Part shown: piece after piece, positions 1-8,660 of the stretch
Layout of the letters: each line of letters starts with the position of its first letter
Position numbering within the stretch: the first letter of the stretch is position 1
NCBI GenBank assembly: GCA_036507005.1
Contig: DASXQT010000015.1
Span: 1-64,000, forward strand
Source: WS-2 sp036507005
GTDB lineage: Bacteria; Eisenbacteria; RBG-16-71-46
Reading direction: 5' to 3'
DNA length: 64,000 nucleotides
Notes under the pieces: model-generated
Told to the model about the DNA's origin: nothing
Seen by the model: only the letters and a program-made list of their open reading frames with translations
Databases searched by the model: none
Position numbers and translations under genes: made by a program

Positions 1-924
1 GCGGGGAAGCTGGGCGCGGTGGTGACGGTGCACGCCGAGAACGGCGACGCGGTGTTCGCGCTCCAGAAGGAGCTGGTGGCGGGCGGGAAGCTCGGCCCCG
101 AGTACCACCCGGTCTCGCGCCCGAGCAGCGTCGAGGGCGAGGCCACGAATCGCGCGCTCATGATGGCGCGGCTCCACGGAGCCACGGCCTACATCGTTCA
201 CATGACCTGCCGCGAGTCGGTCGAGGCCCTGGAGCGCGCCAAGCTCGCGGGACAGAGGTGCTACGGCGAGACCTGCCCGCAGTACCTGCTGCTCGACGAC
301 AGCGTGTTCGCGAAGCCCGATTTCGAAGGCGCAGCCTACGTGATGAGCCCGCCGATCCGCCCGCCCCACCTCGGGCACCACGAGGCGCTGTGGACCGGGC
401 TCACGAGCGGGATGCTCGACTCGATCGGCACCGACCACTGCCCGTTCACCATGGAGCAGAAGCGGATGGGCAAGGACAACTTCACCCTCATCCCCAACGG
501 CGCCGCGGGGATCGAGGACCGCCTGCAGCTCCTCTACACCTACGGCGTGTGCGAGGGGCGCTTCGACCTGCAGAAGATGGTGGCGCTCGGCAGCACGAAC
601 CCGGCGCGCATCTTCGGGCTCTACCCGCGCAAGGGCACGATCGCGGTGGGCGCCGACGCCGATCTGGTGCTCTACGACCCCACCGCCACCGGCACGCGGA
701 GCGCCAGGACCCACCACTCGCGCTCGGACCGGAACATCTTCGAGGGCTACAAGGTGAAGGGGAAGCCGACGCACGTGGTGGTGAACGGCCGCGTCCAGTA
801 CGCCGACGGCAAGCTCGCGGTCGAGCGCGGCGCGGGGCGGTTCATCAAGCGCGAGGTGACGCGCCCGGGCGCTCCCGCGCCGGGCGCCGGCGCGGTCGCG
901 GCGCAGGCGGTGCGGACGCCGTAG
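1..924 (+). CDS. hydA: dihydropyrimidinase, 3' part (5' end outside window)
   Basis: Amidohydrolase-family dihydropyrimidinase that opens the ring of 5,6-dihydrouracil or dihydrothymine to the N-carbamoyl-beta-amino acid, the second step of reductive pyrimidine breakdown. The reading frame is open from base 1, so the window holds about the last 307 of a usual ~460 residues. Visible family marks are VHAENGD, the metal-ligand His in YIVHMTC, the GETCPQY stretch and the catalytic IGTDHCPF motif. The C-terminal amidohydrolase return (GADADLVLYDP) is complete, followed by an Ala/Pro-rich tail. preT and preA, encoding the preceding step, lie at 4018 and 19231, which supports a pyrimidine rather than hydantoin substrate. 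The family is certain; the exact substrate is inferred. Confidence 0.9.
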   Translation, partial: AGKLGAVVTVHAENGDAVFALQKELVAGGKLGPEYHPVSRPSSVEGEATNRALMMARLHGATAYIVHMTCRESVEALERAKLAGQRCYGETCPQYLLLDDSVFAKPDFEGAAYVMSPPIRPPHLGHHEALWTGLTSGMLDSIGTDHCPFTMEQKRMGKDNFTLIPNGAAGIEDRLQLLYTYGVCEGRFDLQKMVALGSTNPARIFGLYPRKGTIAVGADADLVLYDPTATGTRSARTHHSRSDRNIFEGYKVKGKPTHVVVNGRVQYADGKLAVERGAGRFIKREVTRPGAPAPGAGAVAAQAVRTP

Positions 925-1020
925 CCGGCCGGGCCGCGCGGGCGGGCGCAAGCGACGGGGCCGCCGAGGCCGGTCCCGATCCGGCACGGCCCGCTGCCCG
1001 CAGAGCGAGGCCGCCGCGCG

Positions 1021-2052
1021 CTACTTCTTCCCGAACTCGTTCTCCACGTCGAGCGCGAGCTTCCAGCGGCCCGCGGCGTCCCTCCGCCAGACGTGGAGAT
1101 AGGAAGTGGTGTCGGGACGGGGAGCGCTTTTCGCGGTCCACAACAGCAGCCCGTAGCTGTAGCCCAGGTCGCGCGATGACGACATCCCGTCGCCGTAGGG
1201 CACCAGCTCCACCCGGCCCTGGCGCTTCGCGAGCGCGGGGAGAGCCTCGCTGACGCCCACCAGCGGGAACGACGCGGCGCGATAGACGCGCAGGTCGGCG
1301 GCGGCGTGCGCGGGGTAGGCGCGCTCGATCCCCTGGTTGCGGGTCGCGAACGCGAGCGAGCGCTCGGCCGACATCATGTCGTTGATCGCGCGCGCCATCA
1401 GCCGCTGCTCGCGCGGCACGTACCCCGGGCCGCCCCCGAATCCCACGCCCACGCCGGTCCCGGACGAGAAGAGGCCGCCGCCGAAGACCGCGCCCCCGAA
1501 CTCGCGCGGCGCCGCCTTGGGCTTCTCGTGCTCGGGGCCGCGCACCAGCTCGACCGCGTCGAGCCCGCGCTCCGGCTTCTCGTGATCGTTCCCCATGTCC
1601 GCGGCCACGCGCCAGCCGTCCTTGGTCCGCTTCCACACCGTGCTGAAGTGCCCGTAGGACGCGGGCAGGTTGCGCTCCGGCGCGGGCCGGTACTCCCACG
1701 GGCCGCTCGTCACGCCGAGGTCGCCTGCGCCCGCGATCTCCGCGAAGTCCGGCGCCCATTCGAGCGTGCCGGACGGGCTCGGGCGCGCGCGCCACACGTG
1801 CTTCCCGTTCGCGGGCGCGGGGCGGAACACCACGGCGTCGTCGGCGAGGTAGGCGAGGAACGCCTCCTTCATCCCGTGCGCGACCGAGTAGGCGGAGAAG
1901 GCGCGCTCGGCCGCGACCAGCGAGTCGAGGGCCGACTCGTCCGCCCCCGCCCGCGTCGCGCCCGCGGCGAGGGCGAGCGCGGCGAGCATCGCGGCCGCCG
2001 CGCGCCAGGCGCCCGGCGCGGCGCGCGCGATCTGCGTCGTGCTGCCACTCAT
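1021..2052 (-). CDS. secreted protein with two NTF2/SnoaL-like (DUF4440-type) domains
   Basis: 343 residues. The N-terminus carries a twin Ala-rich hydrophobic segment (about residues 15-37), most likely a signal peptide. Two NTF2-like cone-fold domains follow. The first (about 40-175) contains the pattern of an early helix, FLAYLADDAVVFRP and then VWKRTKDGWRVAADMG. The second (about 215-343) ends in HVWRRDAAGRWKLALDVENEF, the usual last strands of DUF4440 proteins. A Gly-rich linker sits between them. The start at 2052 is 4 bp after the stop of the cytochrome c gene, so the two are probably co-transcribed from the promoter at 2708-2736. Its function is unknown; the family includes both enzymes and ligand-binding proteins, and no catalytic residues can be assigned. 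Confidence 0.75.
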   Translation of the reverse strand: MSGSTTQIARAAPGAWRAAAAMLAALALAAGATRAGADESALDSLVAAERAFSAYSVAHGMKEAFLAYLADDAVVFRPAPANGKHVWRARPSPSGTLEWAPDFAEIAGAGDLGVTSGPWEYRPAPERNLPASYGHFSTVWKRTKDGWRVAADMGNDHEKPERGLDAVELVRGPEHEKPKAAPREFGGAVFGGGLFSSGTGVGVGFGGGPGYVPREQRLMARAINDMMSAERSLAFATRNQGIERAYPAHAAADLRVYRAASFPLVGVSEALPALAKRQGRVELVPYGDGMSSSRDLGYSYGLLLWTAKSAPRPDTTSYLHVWRRDAAGRWKLALDVENEFGKK

Positions 2053-2056
2053 GCGC

Positions 2057-2674
2057 TCAGCGCTTGGGGCTGGTGCCCGAGTCGATGGGGCTCGCGCGCG
2101 GCGCGTCCCAGGCCGGGGGCGCGGGGAAGGTGAGCACCGAGCCGGTCGGCGCCTTGCCCGGAGGGAGCCGGTCGGGAACGGCGTGGCTCACGGGCGGCAG
2201 GCTCAGCATGTAGGCGGCGAGGGCGTGCATGTCCTCGTCGTTGTACGCGGTGAAGCTCTGCCACGGCATGGGCGGCAGCATCGGCGATCCGTCGAGCCGC
2301 GTGCCGCCCTTCATCGCCTTCACGATCTCCTCCTCCTTGTAGTAGCCGAGGCCGGTCTCGAGATCGGGCGTGAGGTTCCGCGCGTAGGTGGTGCCCCACG
2401 GCCCCTGCCAGCCCAGGTCGCTGCCGGAGAGCGCGCGGGCGAAGTCGGGCGCGCCTAACAGCGTCCCCGGCGTGTGGCAGTCGTTGCAGCCCGAGACCAG
2501 GGCGAGGAACTTTCCGCGCTCGATCATCTTGGCCTTCGCTGCGGCGTCCATTGGCTTCGCGGCCGTCTTCGCCGCCGCGGCCTTGCCGGGGGTGCCGGTG
2601 CTCGAAATCGCGGCCGCGGCGGACGCCAGCGCCACCGCGGCGATCAGCAATGCGACGAGTCGGATACGGGTCAC
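2057..2674 (-). CDS. periplasmic monohaem cytochrome c
   Basis: 205 residues with a GTG start preceded by AAGGAGG (2680-2686). An Ala-rich signal peptide covers about residues 1-23. A single haem-binding CNDCH motif lies at residues 63-67. The segment SPMLPPMPW near residue 110 offers Met as the distal ligand, and the PWQSFTAYNDEDMHALAAYM helix is typical of gluconate dehydrogenase/alcohol dehydrogenase-type cytochrome subunits. No dehydrogenase partner is adjacent, so it may act as a soluble electron carrier or as a detached subunit. It is the first gene of a two-gene unit with the NTF2-like protein. The cytochrome assignment is firm; the partner is unknown. Confidence 0.85.
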   Translation of the reverse strand: MTRIRLVALLIAAVALASAAAAISSTGTPGKAAAAKTAAKPMDAAAKAKMIERGKFLALVSGCNDCHTPGTLLGAPDFARALSGSDLGWQGPWGTTYARNLTPDLETGLGYYKEEEIVKAMKGGTRLDGSPMLPPMPWQSFTAYNDEDMHALAAYMLSLPPVSHAVPDRLPPGKAPTGSVLTFPAPPAWDAPRASPIDSGTSPKR

Positions 2675-2707
2675 GACTGCCTCCTTGTGTGGGGGGGATG
2701 TGCGGGG

Positions 2708-2736
2708 AATCTAGGGGCAGGTGGGCCGCGTTTCAA
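2708..2736 (-). promoter_or_regulatory. sigma70-type promoter for the cytochrome c gene
   Basis: Read on the minus strand: TTGAAA (2736-2731), a 17-bp spacer, then TAGATT (2713-2708). The predicted transcript start, near 2701, leaves a leader of about 27 bases that includes the strong Shine-Dalgarno at 2680-2686. Confidence 0.6.
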
Positions 2737-2783
2737 GCCCTCGCGCCCGGCCCGGCCGGCCGCCGCCGCGCCCGCCCCGCCCT

Positions 2784-2812
2784 TTTCGGGCGCGTGCCCC
2801 GCGGGGTATGCT
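2784..2812 (+). promoter_or_regulatory. possible promoter for the STAS gene
   Basis: TTTCGG (2784-2789), 17 bp, TATGCT (2807-2812), in an otherwise very GC-rich 257-bp gap between divergent genes. The leader to the start at 2932 would be about 113 bases. The -35 match is weak. Confidence 0.3.
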
Positions 2813-2931
2813 GTGGGCCCCGGAGTCGCGGGCGTGGCCAGCGCCTCGCGACCTCAGTCGCTGAATCCGCCCGAACGGAGGAGATCATGGCCGCGATCTG
2901 GGCGTGGTCGCGGGGCAGACGGGAGGAACCG

Positions 2932-3303
2932 ATGGCCCACACGCAGGCGACCCGATACGCGCACGTCAAGAACCTGGGCGCGGTGGTGGTGATCAAGCCG
3001 CACGGGGACCTGACCGGCGGACCGGAGACCGACGAGCTCGACGCGCTGATCGATCAGTTCAACTCGCAGAGCGTGAAGGGCCTGGTGATCAACCTGGCCG
3101 CGGTCTCGATGATGAACAGCCTGGCACTCTCGCGCCTGATCCGGGGCCACATGCGCTTCGCCAAGCGCGGCGCGCGCATGGTGCTCTGCAGCCTGGACCG
3201 GCAGGTCGAGAACATCTTCGTGGTCACCAAGCTGTCGCTGGTCTTCGCCGTGTTCCCCGACGAGGAGCTGGCGATCGCCGGGTGCGCCGGGGGGCCCGAG
3301 TAG
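2932..3303 (+). CDS. STAS-domain protein (anti-sigma-factor antagonist-like)
   Basis: 123 residues making up one STAS domain, of the kind that binds and is phosphorylated by serine-kinase anti-sigma factors (SpoIIAA/RsbV family). The core VVVIKPHGDLTGG, the strand VKGLVINLAAVSMMNSLALSRL and the following helix match the family. The usual phosphorylatable position, in a D-S-S/T-G context, here reads MMNSLALS, with Ser residues present. The start is chosen at 2932 because GGGAGGA lies at 2921-2927; an ATG at 2887 is in frame but lacks a ribosome site. No anti-sigma factor or sigma factor lies nearby, so the partner is encoded elsewhere. STAS domains also serve in chemosensory complexes and transporters, so sigma regulation is only one possibility. 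Confidence 0.8.
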   Translation: MAHTQATRYAHVKNLGAVVVIKPHGDLTGGPETDELDALIDQFNSQSVKGLVINLAAVSMMNSLALSRLIRGHMRFAKRGARMVLCSLDRQVENIFVVTKLSLVFAVFPDEELAIAGCAGGPE

Positions 3304-3355
3304 GCGCGATGCCCGATCTCAGCGACTCCTTCGGCCGCGGGGCGGAGCGCTTCGC

Positions 3356-4021
3356 GTGAGACTCCCGCTCGCCCTGGTGTTCGCGGCGCTCGCCCTGGTG
3401 GCGGCGGTTGCGCTGGTCGAGGCCGTGAACCTGGGGGGCGAGGCCGTGCTGCGCGCGGGCGGCCGGATCGAGGACGAGATCCGCTGGCTCGAGGCGCTCG
3501 AGCCGGTGCGGGTGTGGGACCTGGGCCGGCACGTGCGGATCGCGACGCGCTACCGCCACTGCGCGGAGAGCGAGCTCAGGGCCGGGCGCGTGGACCGCGC
3601 GGTCCAGGTGATGCGCCGCGCCCGCGCGCGGTCCCGGGCGCGCCACGAGAGCATGGATCCCGCGCTCGTCCGGATCGGTCTCGAGGCCTACACCCAGGCG
3701 GCCGACCGGATGGAGCGCCACGGTCGGTTCTCGATCGCGGCGGACTGGAACGACACGCTGTTCGTGTTCGCGGTGCGCGATCCCGAGCCCCGACACCGCG
3801 CCGCGGCGGCCGCGGCGTTCGTCGAAGGACTGAGCCTGCGGGTGCGCGACGGGAAGCCCTGCGCGGCGCTGTGGCGCGTGGCGTGGGCCCGCAAGGGACT
3901 GGGCGGCGAGATCCCCGACTTCGATCCCGCGATCGAGTCGAGCCTCGCCACGCGCTGCGAGGAGCAGCGCCGCCTGGCGTCGCTCGGACCGGTCGCTCCG
4001 GCCCGTGGAGGGCGGCGATGA
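3356..4021 (+). CDS. membrane-anchored hypothetical protein, helical-repeat-like
   Basis: 221 residues with a GTG start. One N-terminal transmembrane helix (about residues 3-25) is followed by a soluble, Arg/Ala-rich helical region. The segment RHCAESELRAGRVDRAVQVM looks like a single TPR-type helical pair. I do not recognise the family. Its stop overlaps the ATG of preT by 4 bp (ATGA at 4018), so the two are translationally coupled and probably in one transcript. A role in pyrimidine breakdown cannot be claimed from that alone. Confidence 0.65.
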   Translation: MRLPLALVFAALALVAAVALVEAVNLGGEAVLRAGGRIEDEIRWLEALEPVRVWDLGRHVRIATRYRHCAESELRAGRVDRAVQVMRRARARSRARHESMDPALVRIGLEAYTQAADRMERHGRFSIAADWNDTLFVFAVRDPEPRHRAAAAAAFVEGLSLRVRDGKPCAALWRVAWARKGLGGEIPDFDPAIESSLATRCEEQRRLASLGPVAPARGGRR

Positions 4022-5355
4022 GCCCCGGGGGCGCGCGCCCGCCCGCGGCGGGCCGCCTCGAGCTCCGGCTCGCGGACGCCAAGCCCACCTACGCGCCCGG
4101 GGAGGCCGTCGGGGAAGCGAATCGCTGCCTCTTCTGCCACGACGCGCCGTGCGTGACCGCGTGCCCCACCGGGATCGACATCCCGGGCTTCATCCGCAAG
4201 ATCGCCACCGACAACGTGCGCGGCTCGGCGAAGAAGATCCTGTCCGCCAACCTGCTCGGGTACTCGTGCGCGCGGGTGTGCCCGGTCGAGGTGCTGTGCG
4301 TGGGCGCCTGCGTCTACAACGACTGGCACCGCTACCCGCCGATCCAGATCGGGCGGCTCCAGCGCTACGCCGTAGAGACCGTGCTGTCGCGGGACGGCGC
4401 CGCCGACCTGTTCGACAAGGCGCCCCCCGCCGGCAAGCGCGTGGCGTGCGTGGGGGCGGGGCCCGCCTCGCTCGCCGCCGCGGGCTACCTCGCGCTCGAA
4501 GGCGTGGAGGTGACGGTCTTCGAGCGACGCAGGCTCCCCGGCGGGCTCAACACCACCGGCGTGGCTCCCTACAAGATGCACGCCGAGGGCGCGCTGCTCG
4601 AGGTGGACTTCATCCGCTCGCTCGGCGTCGCGGTGCGCGAGGAGGTCGAGATCGGGCGCGACGTCACCGCGGGCGAGCTGCTGAAGGAGTTCGACGCCGT
4701 GTTCATCGGCGTGGGGCTGGGCGAGGACTCGAAGCTCGGCATCCCCGGCGAGGAAGGGGCGGGGGTCACCGGCGCCACGGCGTGGATCGAGCGCATGAAG
4801 CTGGAGCCGGGGTTGGAGCCGCCGAAGGTGGCGCGCGCGGTCGTGATCGGCGGCGGCAACACCGCGATCGATGCGGCGCGCGAGCTGGCGCGGCTCGGCG
4901 TGGCGGAGGTGTCGATGGTCTACCGCCGCGGCGCGGCCGACATGCCGGGCTACCACCACGAGCTGGAGATGGCGCGGCGCGAGGGCGTGCGCCTGCTGGA
5001 GCGCGCGGTGCCGAAGGAGTTCGCGCGCGACTCTGCCGGGCGACTGATGGCGCTGCGGCTCGCGGACGGGCGCGAGCTGGCGTGCGACCTGGCGGTGGTC
5101 GCGATCGGGCAGGCCAAGCCGCGCGCGCTGGCCGCGCAGTTCCCCGGGGTCGCCACCGACGCCAAGGGCTGCATCGTGGTGGACGAGGCCACCGGGCGCA
5201 CCGGGAACCCCCGGGTGTTCGCGGGGGGCGATGCGCTCGGCGGCGAGCTGGTGGTGACCGCGGCCCAGGACGCCAAGCGCGCCGCGCGCGCGATGTGCGC
5301 CGCCCTCGGCGTGCGCGTGCGCCCCGACGCCGCGATGAACGCCGGGCGGGTCTAG
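4018..5355 (+). CDS. preT: NAD(P)-dependent dihydropyrimidine dehydrogenase subunit PreT
   Basis: 445 residues, the usual length for the electron-input subunit of bacterial dihydropyrimidine dehydrogenase, which reduces uracil/thymine (or oxidises the dihydro forms) together with PreA. The N-terminal Fe-S region carries C37, C40, C45, C49 and then C84, C88, C94, C98, as in the glutamate-synthase beta-type family. The FAD-binding GAGPAS motif is at about residues 146-151, and a second dinucleotide site reads VVIGGGNTAIDAARELARLG. The C-terminal ...VFAGGDALGG segment is the FAD ATG-type motif. The start is set by the 4-bp overlap with the upstream gene. Its catalytic partner preA is 14 kb away rather than adjacent as in E. 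coli. Confidence 0.93.
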   Translation: MSPGGARPPAAGRLELRLADAKPTYAPGEAVGEANRCLFCHDAPCVTACPTGIDIPGFIRKIATDNVRGSAKKILSANLLGYSCARVCPVEVLCVGACVYNDWHRYPPIQIGRLQRYAVETVLSRDGAADLFDKAPPAGKRVACVGAGPASLAAAGYLALEGVEVTVFERRRLPGGLNTTGVAPYKMHAEGALLEVDFIRSLGVAVREEVEIGRDVTAGELLKEFDAVFIGVGLGEDSKLGIPGEEGAGVTGATAWIERMKLEPGLEPPKVARAVVIGGGNTAIDAARELARLGVAEVSMVYRRGAADMPGYHHELEMARREGVRLLERAVPKEFARDSAGRLMALRLADGRELACDLAVVAIGQAKPRALAAQFPGVATDAKGCIVVDEATGRTGNPRVFAGGDALGGELVVTAAQDAKRAARAMCAALGVRVRPDAAMNAGRV

Positions 5356-5419
5356 CCCCGGCGGGCGCGGCCTAACGCTCGCTGTCGAGGGTCCGCATCG
5401 GATGTGAACCTGCCGGAGC

Positions 5420-6847
5420 CTACCCGGTGCCGTCCTTGAGCGCCGCGACCAGCTTCGTGACCGCGCTCTTCGCGTCGCCGAACAGCATCAGGGTGCGGGG
5501 CTCGTAGTAGAGCGGGTTGTCCACCCCGGCGAAGCCCGGCTTCATGCTGCGCTTCACCACGATCACGTGCTGCGCCTTGTCGGCGTCCAGGATCGGCATG
5601 CCGTAGATCGGGCTGGTCTTGTCGGTGCGCGCCGCCGGGTTCACCACGTCGTTGGCGCCGATCACGAGCGCGACGTCGGCGCGCTCGAACTCGGGATTGA
5701 TCTGGTCGAGGTCGTAGAGCTGGTCGTAGGGCACGTTGGCCTCGGCCAGCAGCACGTTCATGTGGCCCGGCATGCGGCCGGCGACCGGATGGATCGCGTA
5801 CTTGACCTCCACGCCGCGCTGCTGCAGCAGGTCCGCCAGCTCGCGCACCGCGTGCTGCGCCTGCGCGACCGCCATGCCGTAGCCGGGGATCACGATCAGC
5901 GAGTGGATGTTGGCGAGGAGCACGGCGGCGTCCTCGACGCTCACCTCGCGCACGTTCTTCCCGGCCGCCGTCGCCCCCGCGGTCCCCGCGGCCGGCGCCC
6001 CGGCGCCCACCCCGGCGAACAGCACGTTGGTGATCGAGCGGTTCATCGCCTTGCACATGAGCATGGTGAGCAGCGTGCCCGAGGCGCCCACCAGCGTGCC
6101 GCTGATGATGAGCGCGTTGTTGGAGAGCACGAAGCCGGTGGCGGCGACCGCGAGCCCGGTCAACGAGTTCAGCAGGGAGATCACGACCGGCATGTCGGCG
6201 CCGCCGATCGGGATCACCATGAGGACGCCGAAGAGCAGCGACCCGCCGAGCAGCGCGAGGAACCAGGGCGGGCCGCCGCCGAGGCCGATCATCACGATGG
6301 TCGCGAGCAGGCCCGCGAACACCGCGATGGTCACGAACCTCTGCACCGTGGAAATGATCGCCTTCTCGGACAGGATGCCCTGGAGCTTGCCGAAGGCGAT
6401 CAGGCTCCCGCTGAACGAGATCGCGCCGATGACGCAGCCGAACATAGTGGAGGCGGCGGAGGTCCCGGTCACCCGCTCGCCGCTCAATGCCGCATGCAGG
6501 AACTCGGCGGTCGAGATCAGGGCCGCCGATCCGCCGCCGCAGCCGTTCAGGAGCGCGACCATCTGCGGCATGTTGGTCATCTGCACCCGGCGCGCGCCCA
6601 CCGTGCCCAGCACCGCGCCGAGCGCGATACCGCCGAGGATCAGCCCCTGGTTGCGGAACCCGGTGCCCGGAAGCCACAGGCTGACGAGCGTCGCGACCAC
6701 CGCGACCGCCATGCCCAGCGCCGCGATGCCGTTGCCGCGGCGGGCGAGCGCGGGCGAGCTCAGGAACTTGAGCCCTACGATGAAGAGGATCGCGGACAGC
6801 AGATAGGCGGCGTGGAACAGCGCCGGGAGAGTGGCGCCGGGGTTCAT
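5420..6847 (-). CDS. pntB: NAD(P) transhydrogenase subunit beta
   Basis: 475 residues. The membrane-plus-NADP(H) subunit of proton-translocating transhydrogenase, which drives NADP+ reduction by NADH with the proton gradient. Eight or nine transmembrane helices occupy roughly residues 1-260. The C-terminal dIII domain holds the NADP site: VIPGYGMAVAQAQHAV, the KYAIHPVAGRMPGHMNVLLAEA stretch split by the usual loop, and GANDVVNPAA. The start overlaps the pntAB stop by 4 bp. It ends the three-gene pnt operon and converges on preT, 64 bp away. Confidence 0.95.
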   Translation of the reverse strand: MNPGATLPALFHAAYLLSAILFIVGLKFLSSPALARRGNGIAALGMAVAVVATLVSLWLPGTGFRNQGLILGGIALGAVLGTVGARRVQMTNMPQMVALLNGCGGGSAALISTAEFLHAALSGERVTGTSAASTMFGCVIGAISFSGSLIAFGKLQGILSEKAIISTVQRFVTIAVFAGLLATIVMIGLGGGPPWFLALLGGSLLFGVLMVIPIGGADMPVVISLLNSLTGLAVAATGFVLSNNALIISGTLVGASGTLLTMLMCKAMNRSITNVLFAGVGAGAPAAGTAGATAAGKNVREVSVEDAAVLLANIHSLIVIPGYGMAVAQAQHAVRELADLLQQRGVEVKYAIHPVAGRMPGHMNVLLAEANVPYDQLYDLDQINPEFERADVALVIGANDVVNPAARTDKTSPIYGMPILDADKAQHVIVVKRSMKPGFAGVDNPLYYEPRTLMLFGDAKSAVTKLVAALKDGTG

Positions 6848-7143
6848 CCGCGCTTGCCCGGCTTCCTCGCCCGGAACATCTCGAGCATCCGGTCGGTGAC
6901 CACGAATCCCCCGAACAGGTTGATGGCGCCGAGCACCACGGCCAGGAACCCGAGCGTCGTGAGCAGCGGCGTGTTCGCGGTGGCCAGCACCAGCACGCCG
7001 CCCAGCATCACGATGCCGTGGATCGCGTTGGTGCCCGACATGAGGGGGGTGTGGAGCACGACCGGGACCTTCGAGATCACCTCGAATCCCACGAACATCG
7101 CGAGCACGAAGACGTAGATCTCGGCGAGGAGCACCGCGTTCAC
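6844..7143 (-). CDS. pntAB: NAD(P) transhydrogenase subunit alpha part 2
   Basis: 99 residues with a GTG start overlapping the pntAA stop (GTGA). It forms the short membrane part of the alpha chain, with three hydrophobic helices and the conserved GFEVISKVPVVLHTPLMSG segment that joins the proton channel to dI. In E. coli this is fused to the NAD domain; here the alpha chain is split in two, as in Rhodospirillum rubrum. The 4-bp overlaps on both sides indicate coupled translation at defined stoichiometry. Confidence 0.93.
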   Translation of the reverse strand: MNAVLLAEIYVFVLAMFVGFEVISKVPVVLHTPLMSGTNAIHGIVMLGGVLVLATANTPLLTTLGFLAVVLGAINLFGGFVVTDRMLEMFRARKPGKRG

Positions 7144-8285
7144 GTGCCGCTCCCCGCCGCCGCCATCTCCGGGGACCGGGTCCCGCGGGTGAGGCAGCTC
7201 TCGCGCGTGATCTCGTCCTCGAAGTCGGGCTCGAGCTTGCCGTCCTTCACCAGGTGGAGGAGCAGCGCCGAGATGTTGCGCGAGTACATCTGGCTCGCGT
7301 GGGTGGGGAGCGAGGCCGGCAGGTTCAGCAGCCCGAGGATCGTGACGCCGTGCTGCACCACCGTCTCGCCCGGCCGGGTGAGCTCGCAGTTGCCGCCCGC
7401 CTCGGCCGCGAGGTCCACGATCACCGAGCCGGGCCGCATCTGCTGCACCATGCCGGCGGTGATGAGGAGCGGCGCGCGCTTGCCCGGGATCATCGCGGTC
7501 GTGATCACCACGTCGTTGAGCTTCACCCGCGCTTCGAGGAGCTGGTGCTCGCGCGCCTGCTGCTCCTCGGAGAGCGACTTGGCGTAGCCGCCCTTGTCGA
7601 CCGCGGCCTCGGCCACGAGGTCGGGGGCGACGAACGTGGCGCCCAGGCTCTGCACCTCCTCGCGCACGGCCGGGCGCACGTCGAAGGCCTCGACCACCGC
7701 GCCCAGGCGGCGCGCGGTCGCGATCGCCTGCAGGCCGGCGACGCCGGCTCCGATCACGAACACCCGCGCCGGGGCGATGGTGCCGGCTGCGGTCATGAGA
7801 AGCGGGAAGAACTTGCCGAGCGCGCCCGCGGCGAGCAGGGCGGCCTTGTAGCCGGCGGCGGTGCTCATGGAGGAGAGCGCGTCCATCTTCTGCGCCCGCG
7901 AGATGCGGGGGATGAGGTCCATCGAGAACGAGCGGATGCCGCGCGCGGTGAGCCGGCACGCCAGCTCGGAATCCCGGTCGCGACCGAGGAAGGCGAGCAG
8001 CGCCGAGCCCTGGCGCAGCAGGTCCACCTCGTGCCCGCGGCCGGCGTCCGCCATCGGCTCGCGCACCTTGAGCACGACGTCGGCGGCGGCGAGCATCGGC
8101 CCCGCTCCGGCCGCGATCGTGGCGCCGGCCTCGGCGTAGGCTTCGTCCTTGAACCCGGCCGCGATCCCCGCACCGGTCTCGACCTGCATGTCGAACCCGG
8201 CCTTGGCGAGCCGGGTGACGGTGTCGGGCACGAGCGCGACGCGGTTCTCGCCGGGCGCGGTTTCGCGCGGAACGGCGATACGCAT
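7140..8285 (-). CDS. pntAA: NAD(P) transhydrogenase subunit alpha part 1
   Basis: 381 residues from the ATG at 8285. The soluble NAD(H)-binding dI domain, related to alanine dehydrogenase. It opens with MRIAVPRETAPGENRVAL, the family's canonical start, which is why this Met is preferred over longer in-frame options. The NAD-binding GAGVAG sits in VFVIGAGVAGLQAIATARRLG near residues 170-190, and the RQD-loop region (LGAVVEAFDVRPAVREEV) is intact. No Shine-Dalgarno precedes this ATG, and a promoter-like element ends 8 bp upstream, so the mRNA may be leaderless. NADPH from the complex could feed the interleaved reductive enzymes. Confidence 0.93.
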   Translation of the reverse strand: MRIAVPRETAPGENRVALVPDTVTRLAKAGFDMQVETGAGIAAGFKDEAYAEAGATIAAGAGPMLAAADVVLKVREPMADAGRGHEVDLLRQGSALLAFLGRDRDSELACRLTARGIRSFSMDLIPRISRAQKMDALSSMSTAAGYKAALLAAGALGKFFPLLMTAAGTIAPARVFVIGAGVAGLQAIATARRLGAVVEAFDVRPAVREEVQSLGATFVAPDLVAEAAVDKGGYAKSLSEEQQAREHQLLEARVKLNDVVITTAMIPGKRAPLLITAGMVQQMRPGSVIVDLAAEAGGNCELTRPGETVVQHGVTILGLLNLPASLPTHASQMYSRNISALLLHLVKDGKLEPDFEDEITRESCLTRGTRSPEMAAAGSGT

Positions 8286-8293
8286 GAGACCCA

Positions 8294-8323
8294 CTTCTAG
8301 CAGCCCTCGGGGCGGACCTGCAA
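8294..8323 (-). promoter_or_regulatory. candidate leaderless promoter of the pnt operon
   Basis: On the minus strand: TTGCAG (8323-8318), an 18-bp spacer and TAGAAG (8299-8294). The start codon is only 8 bases past the -10, so transcription would begin at or next to the ATG. The same -10 and spacing recur before the gene at 40511. Confidence 0.4.
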
Positions 8324-8615
8324 ATGACGACCTGGGTCGCGGCCCCACTATTGCACCATGCGTGCCGGACTGTCACGGCGCCGCGCCGGGCGCGCTTCGG
8401 CGGACGCGGCGCGCGAACGGAACTCCCGAGGCTGTCTCACGGTGCGATGCCCGGGGAGCCTCGAGGGCGGGGGTGCGCGCCGGACGAGGAAGTGGCAGGG
8501 GACTGGTCGGAATGTCAGAAACGAAGCCGGCGAGAGCCGGTGCCGGGAGCCTGACGACTCGAGCGTGCGCGTGAGGCGTTGCCCGGGCCCGGTCGCGCCC
8601 CCCAGGGCCATCTGC

Positions 8616-8621
8616 TAACGT
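8616..8621 (+). promoter_or_regulatory. -10-like element TAACGT upstream of icd
   Basis: The hexamer TAACGT lies 39 bp before the icd start, leaving a leader of about 33 bases with AGAGGAG. No good -35 is visible at 16-18 bp. The same TA(A/G)CGT hexamer occurs at a similar place before four other genes in the window. Confidence 0.4.
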
Positions 8622-8660
8622 GCCGGTGGAAAATTGAGCGACGCCCGTCGAGAGGAGACC

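Larger units (their letters stand above)
8286..8660. other. 375-bp intergenic region between pntAA and icd
   Basis: Divergent gap holding the pnt promoter candidate at its left end and the icd promoter element at its right. The middle (about 8330-8600) is GC-rich with no open frame showing coding character, no clear hairpin-plus-T-run and no tRNA-like fold that I can see. Confidence 0.5.

Noticed and set aside
3514..4017. N-terminal extension of preT upstream of 4018
   Set aside because: The extra frame overlaps the helical membrane protein gene and lacks similarity to PreT; the ATGA overlap sets the start.
8324..8620. Short open frames between pntAA and icd
   Set aside because: No ribosome sites, no recognisable domains, and they conflict with the divergent promoters.
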